A stretch of 14,579 nt of DNA from CAIXQW01 sp046049675 (lineage in GTDB: Bacteria > Bacteroidota > Bacteroidia > Chitinophagales > Chitinophagaceae): contig JBJORA010000020.1 in assembly GCA_046049675.1 (NCBI GenBank), positions 1 through 14,579 on the forward strand, in the 5' to 3' direction. Shown here in pieces: positions 14,200-14,579 of the stretch. Within the stretch, counting starts at the first letter, position 1. Every line of letters begins with the position of its first letter. Made by a program: the position numbers and the translations under genes. Below the pieces are notes generated by a model. The model made no database searches, was not told the DNA's origin, and saw nothing but the letters and a program-made list of their open reading frames with translations.

Positions 14200-14579
14200 G
14201 GAAATATTTAATGCCCACCTAAAAGTTTATTGAATCAATAAGCACTGCCGCTGTCTTGTTTGACGATACAACACGATTATCAAATCAGCATTTCGGTACT
14301 ACAAAAATTCTTTAGCAGTACACCAATTTATAACCTGATTCTATCAAAATTGGTAGCGTCTGTTGCAATAAATGCCTTTACAGACTGACCAGCAATGGAT
14401 ATCTTAACAACAAAACTATAGGACAAGTTTTTGATACAGCAGATAGTAAAACAACTAAGTAGTCAACCCTTAAAAACTCCATTTTTTTAGGGCACAGATA
14501 TGCATTAGTCTAATTTGAAAAATAAATTGACTTAGCCAACGAGCAATTGCCTCTGTACGCCAGAGGTTCATGACTCGTT
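14200..14579. other. Gene-free stretch with possible decayed coding remnant
   Basis: No intact reading frame or RNA gene is seen. On the minus strand between about 14440 and 14330 one frame reads VVKISIAGQSVKAFIATDA and on to a stop. It is followed, with further stops, by segments such as SCCIVKQDSGSAY (toward 14240), which looks more like eroded protein-coding sequence than random DNA. I cannot name a family. The plus strand has several short frames with stops every 20-40 codons. The last 42 bases hold a nested inverted repeat listed separately. Confidence 0.3.
14538..14579. repeat. Nested inverted repeat at the window edge
   Basis: The outer arms AACGAG (14538-14543) and CTCGTT (14574-14579) enclose inner arms CCTCTG (14550-14555) and CAGAGG (14561-14566) around a TACGC loop. 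Spacers of 6 and 7 nt separate the two stems. The element may continue beyond the window, since the outer arm ends on the last base. Confidence 0.6.

Noticed and set aside
14538..14579. tRNA gene at the window end (inner stem could be read as an anticodon arm with loop GTACGCC)
   Set aside because: Position 37 would be a pyrimidine, the D-arm spacing is wrong and no T-arm GTTCGA motif follows; a plain nested inverted repeat explains it better.

Overview
The window looks like the chromosome of a member of the Bacteroidota, probably a Chitinophagales- or Sphingobacteriales-like lineage. The signs are a giant secreted adhesin ending in a type IX secretion (T9SS) sorting domain, a DUF4249 lipoprotein, a short 285-residue RpoD without region 1.1, promoter boxes of the TAnnTTTG type, and very few Shine-Dalgarno sites. 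The exact lineage cannot be fixed from sequence reading alone. Most content is housekeeping. The accessory or unusual parts are the adhesin, a decayed gene beside it, an enlarged peptidase-like enzyme, and an RNA-phosphoesterase-type protein with an arginine/glycine-rich N-terminus.

Layout. 1-3296 (+) is the 3' part of a very large repeat adhesin: three HYR-like domains, a Cys-rich module, two copies of a 292-residue super-repeat, an Ig/FN3-like domain and a C-terminal T9SS domain. 3305-3556 (+) is the broken C-terminal half of an NlpE-like lipoprotein domain. Three minus-strand genes follow: an unknown two-helix membrane protein (3559-4461), a 558-residue M19 dipeptidase-like metalloenzyme (4538-6214) and a secreted protein with two META-like domains (6347-7180). 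Divergent from these is a small secreted helical protein (7404-7769).

The right half is all on the plus strand: rpoD (7904-8761) with a clear terminator; a DUF4249 lipoprotein (8892-9875) and trxB (9894-10832), 18 bp apart and probably co-transcribed; a small membrane protein (10873-11133); a repeat-rich intergenic region; folB (11393-11746); a 2H phosphoesterase (2'-5' RNA ligase family) fused to a GYGGNRGG-rich tail (11907-12833) ending at a terminator; and serS (12925-14199). The last 380 bases hold no intact gene, only a possible decayed coding stretch and a nested inverted repeat cut by the window edge.

Functional reading. rpoD, trxB, folB and serS are core genes for transcription, thiol redox balance, folate synthesis and translation. 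The NlpE remnant, META protein and small helical secreted protein all belong to, or resemble, envelope-stress-type families, but a link between them is only inference. The strongest candidate for something undescribed is the Arg/Gly-rich 2H phosphoesterase, a combination that resembles eukaryotic RNA-binding RGG proteins.
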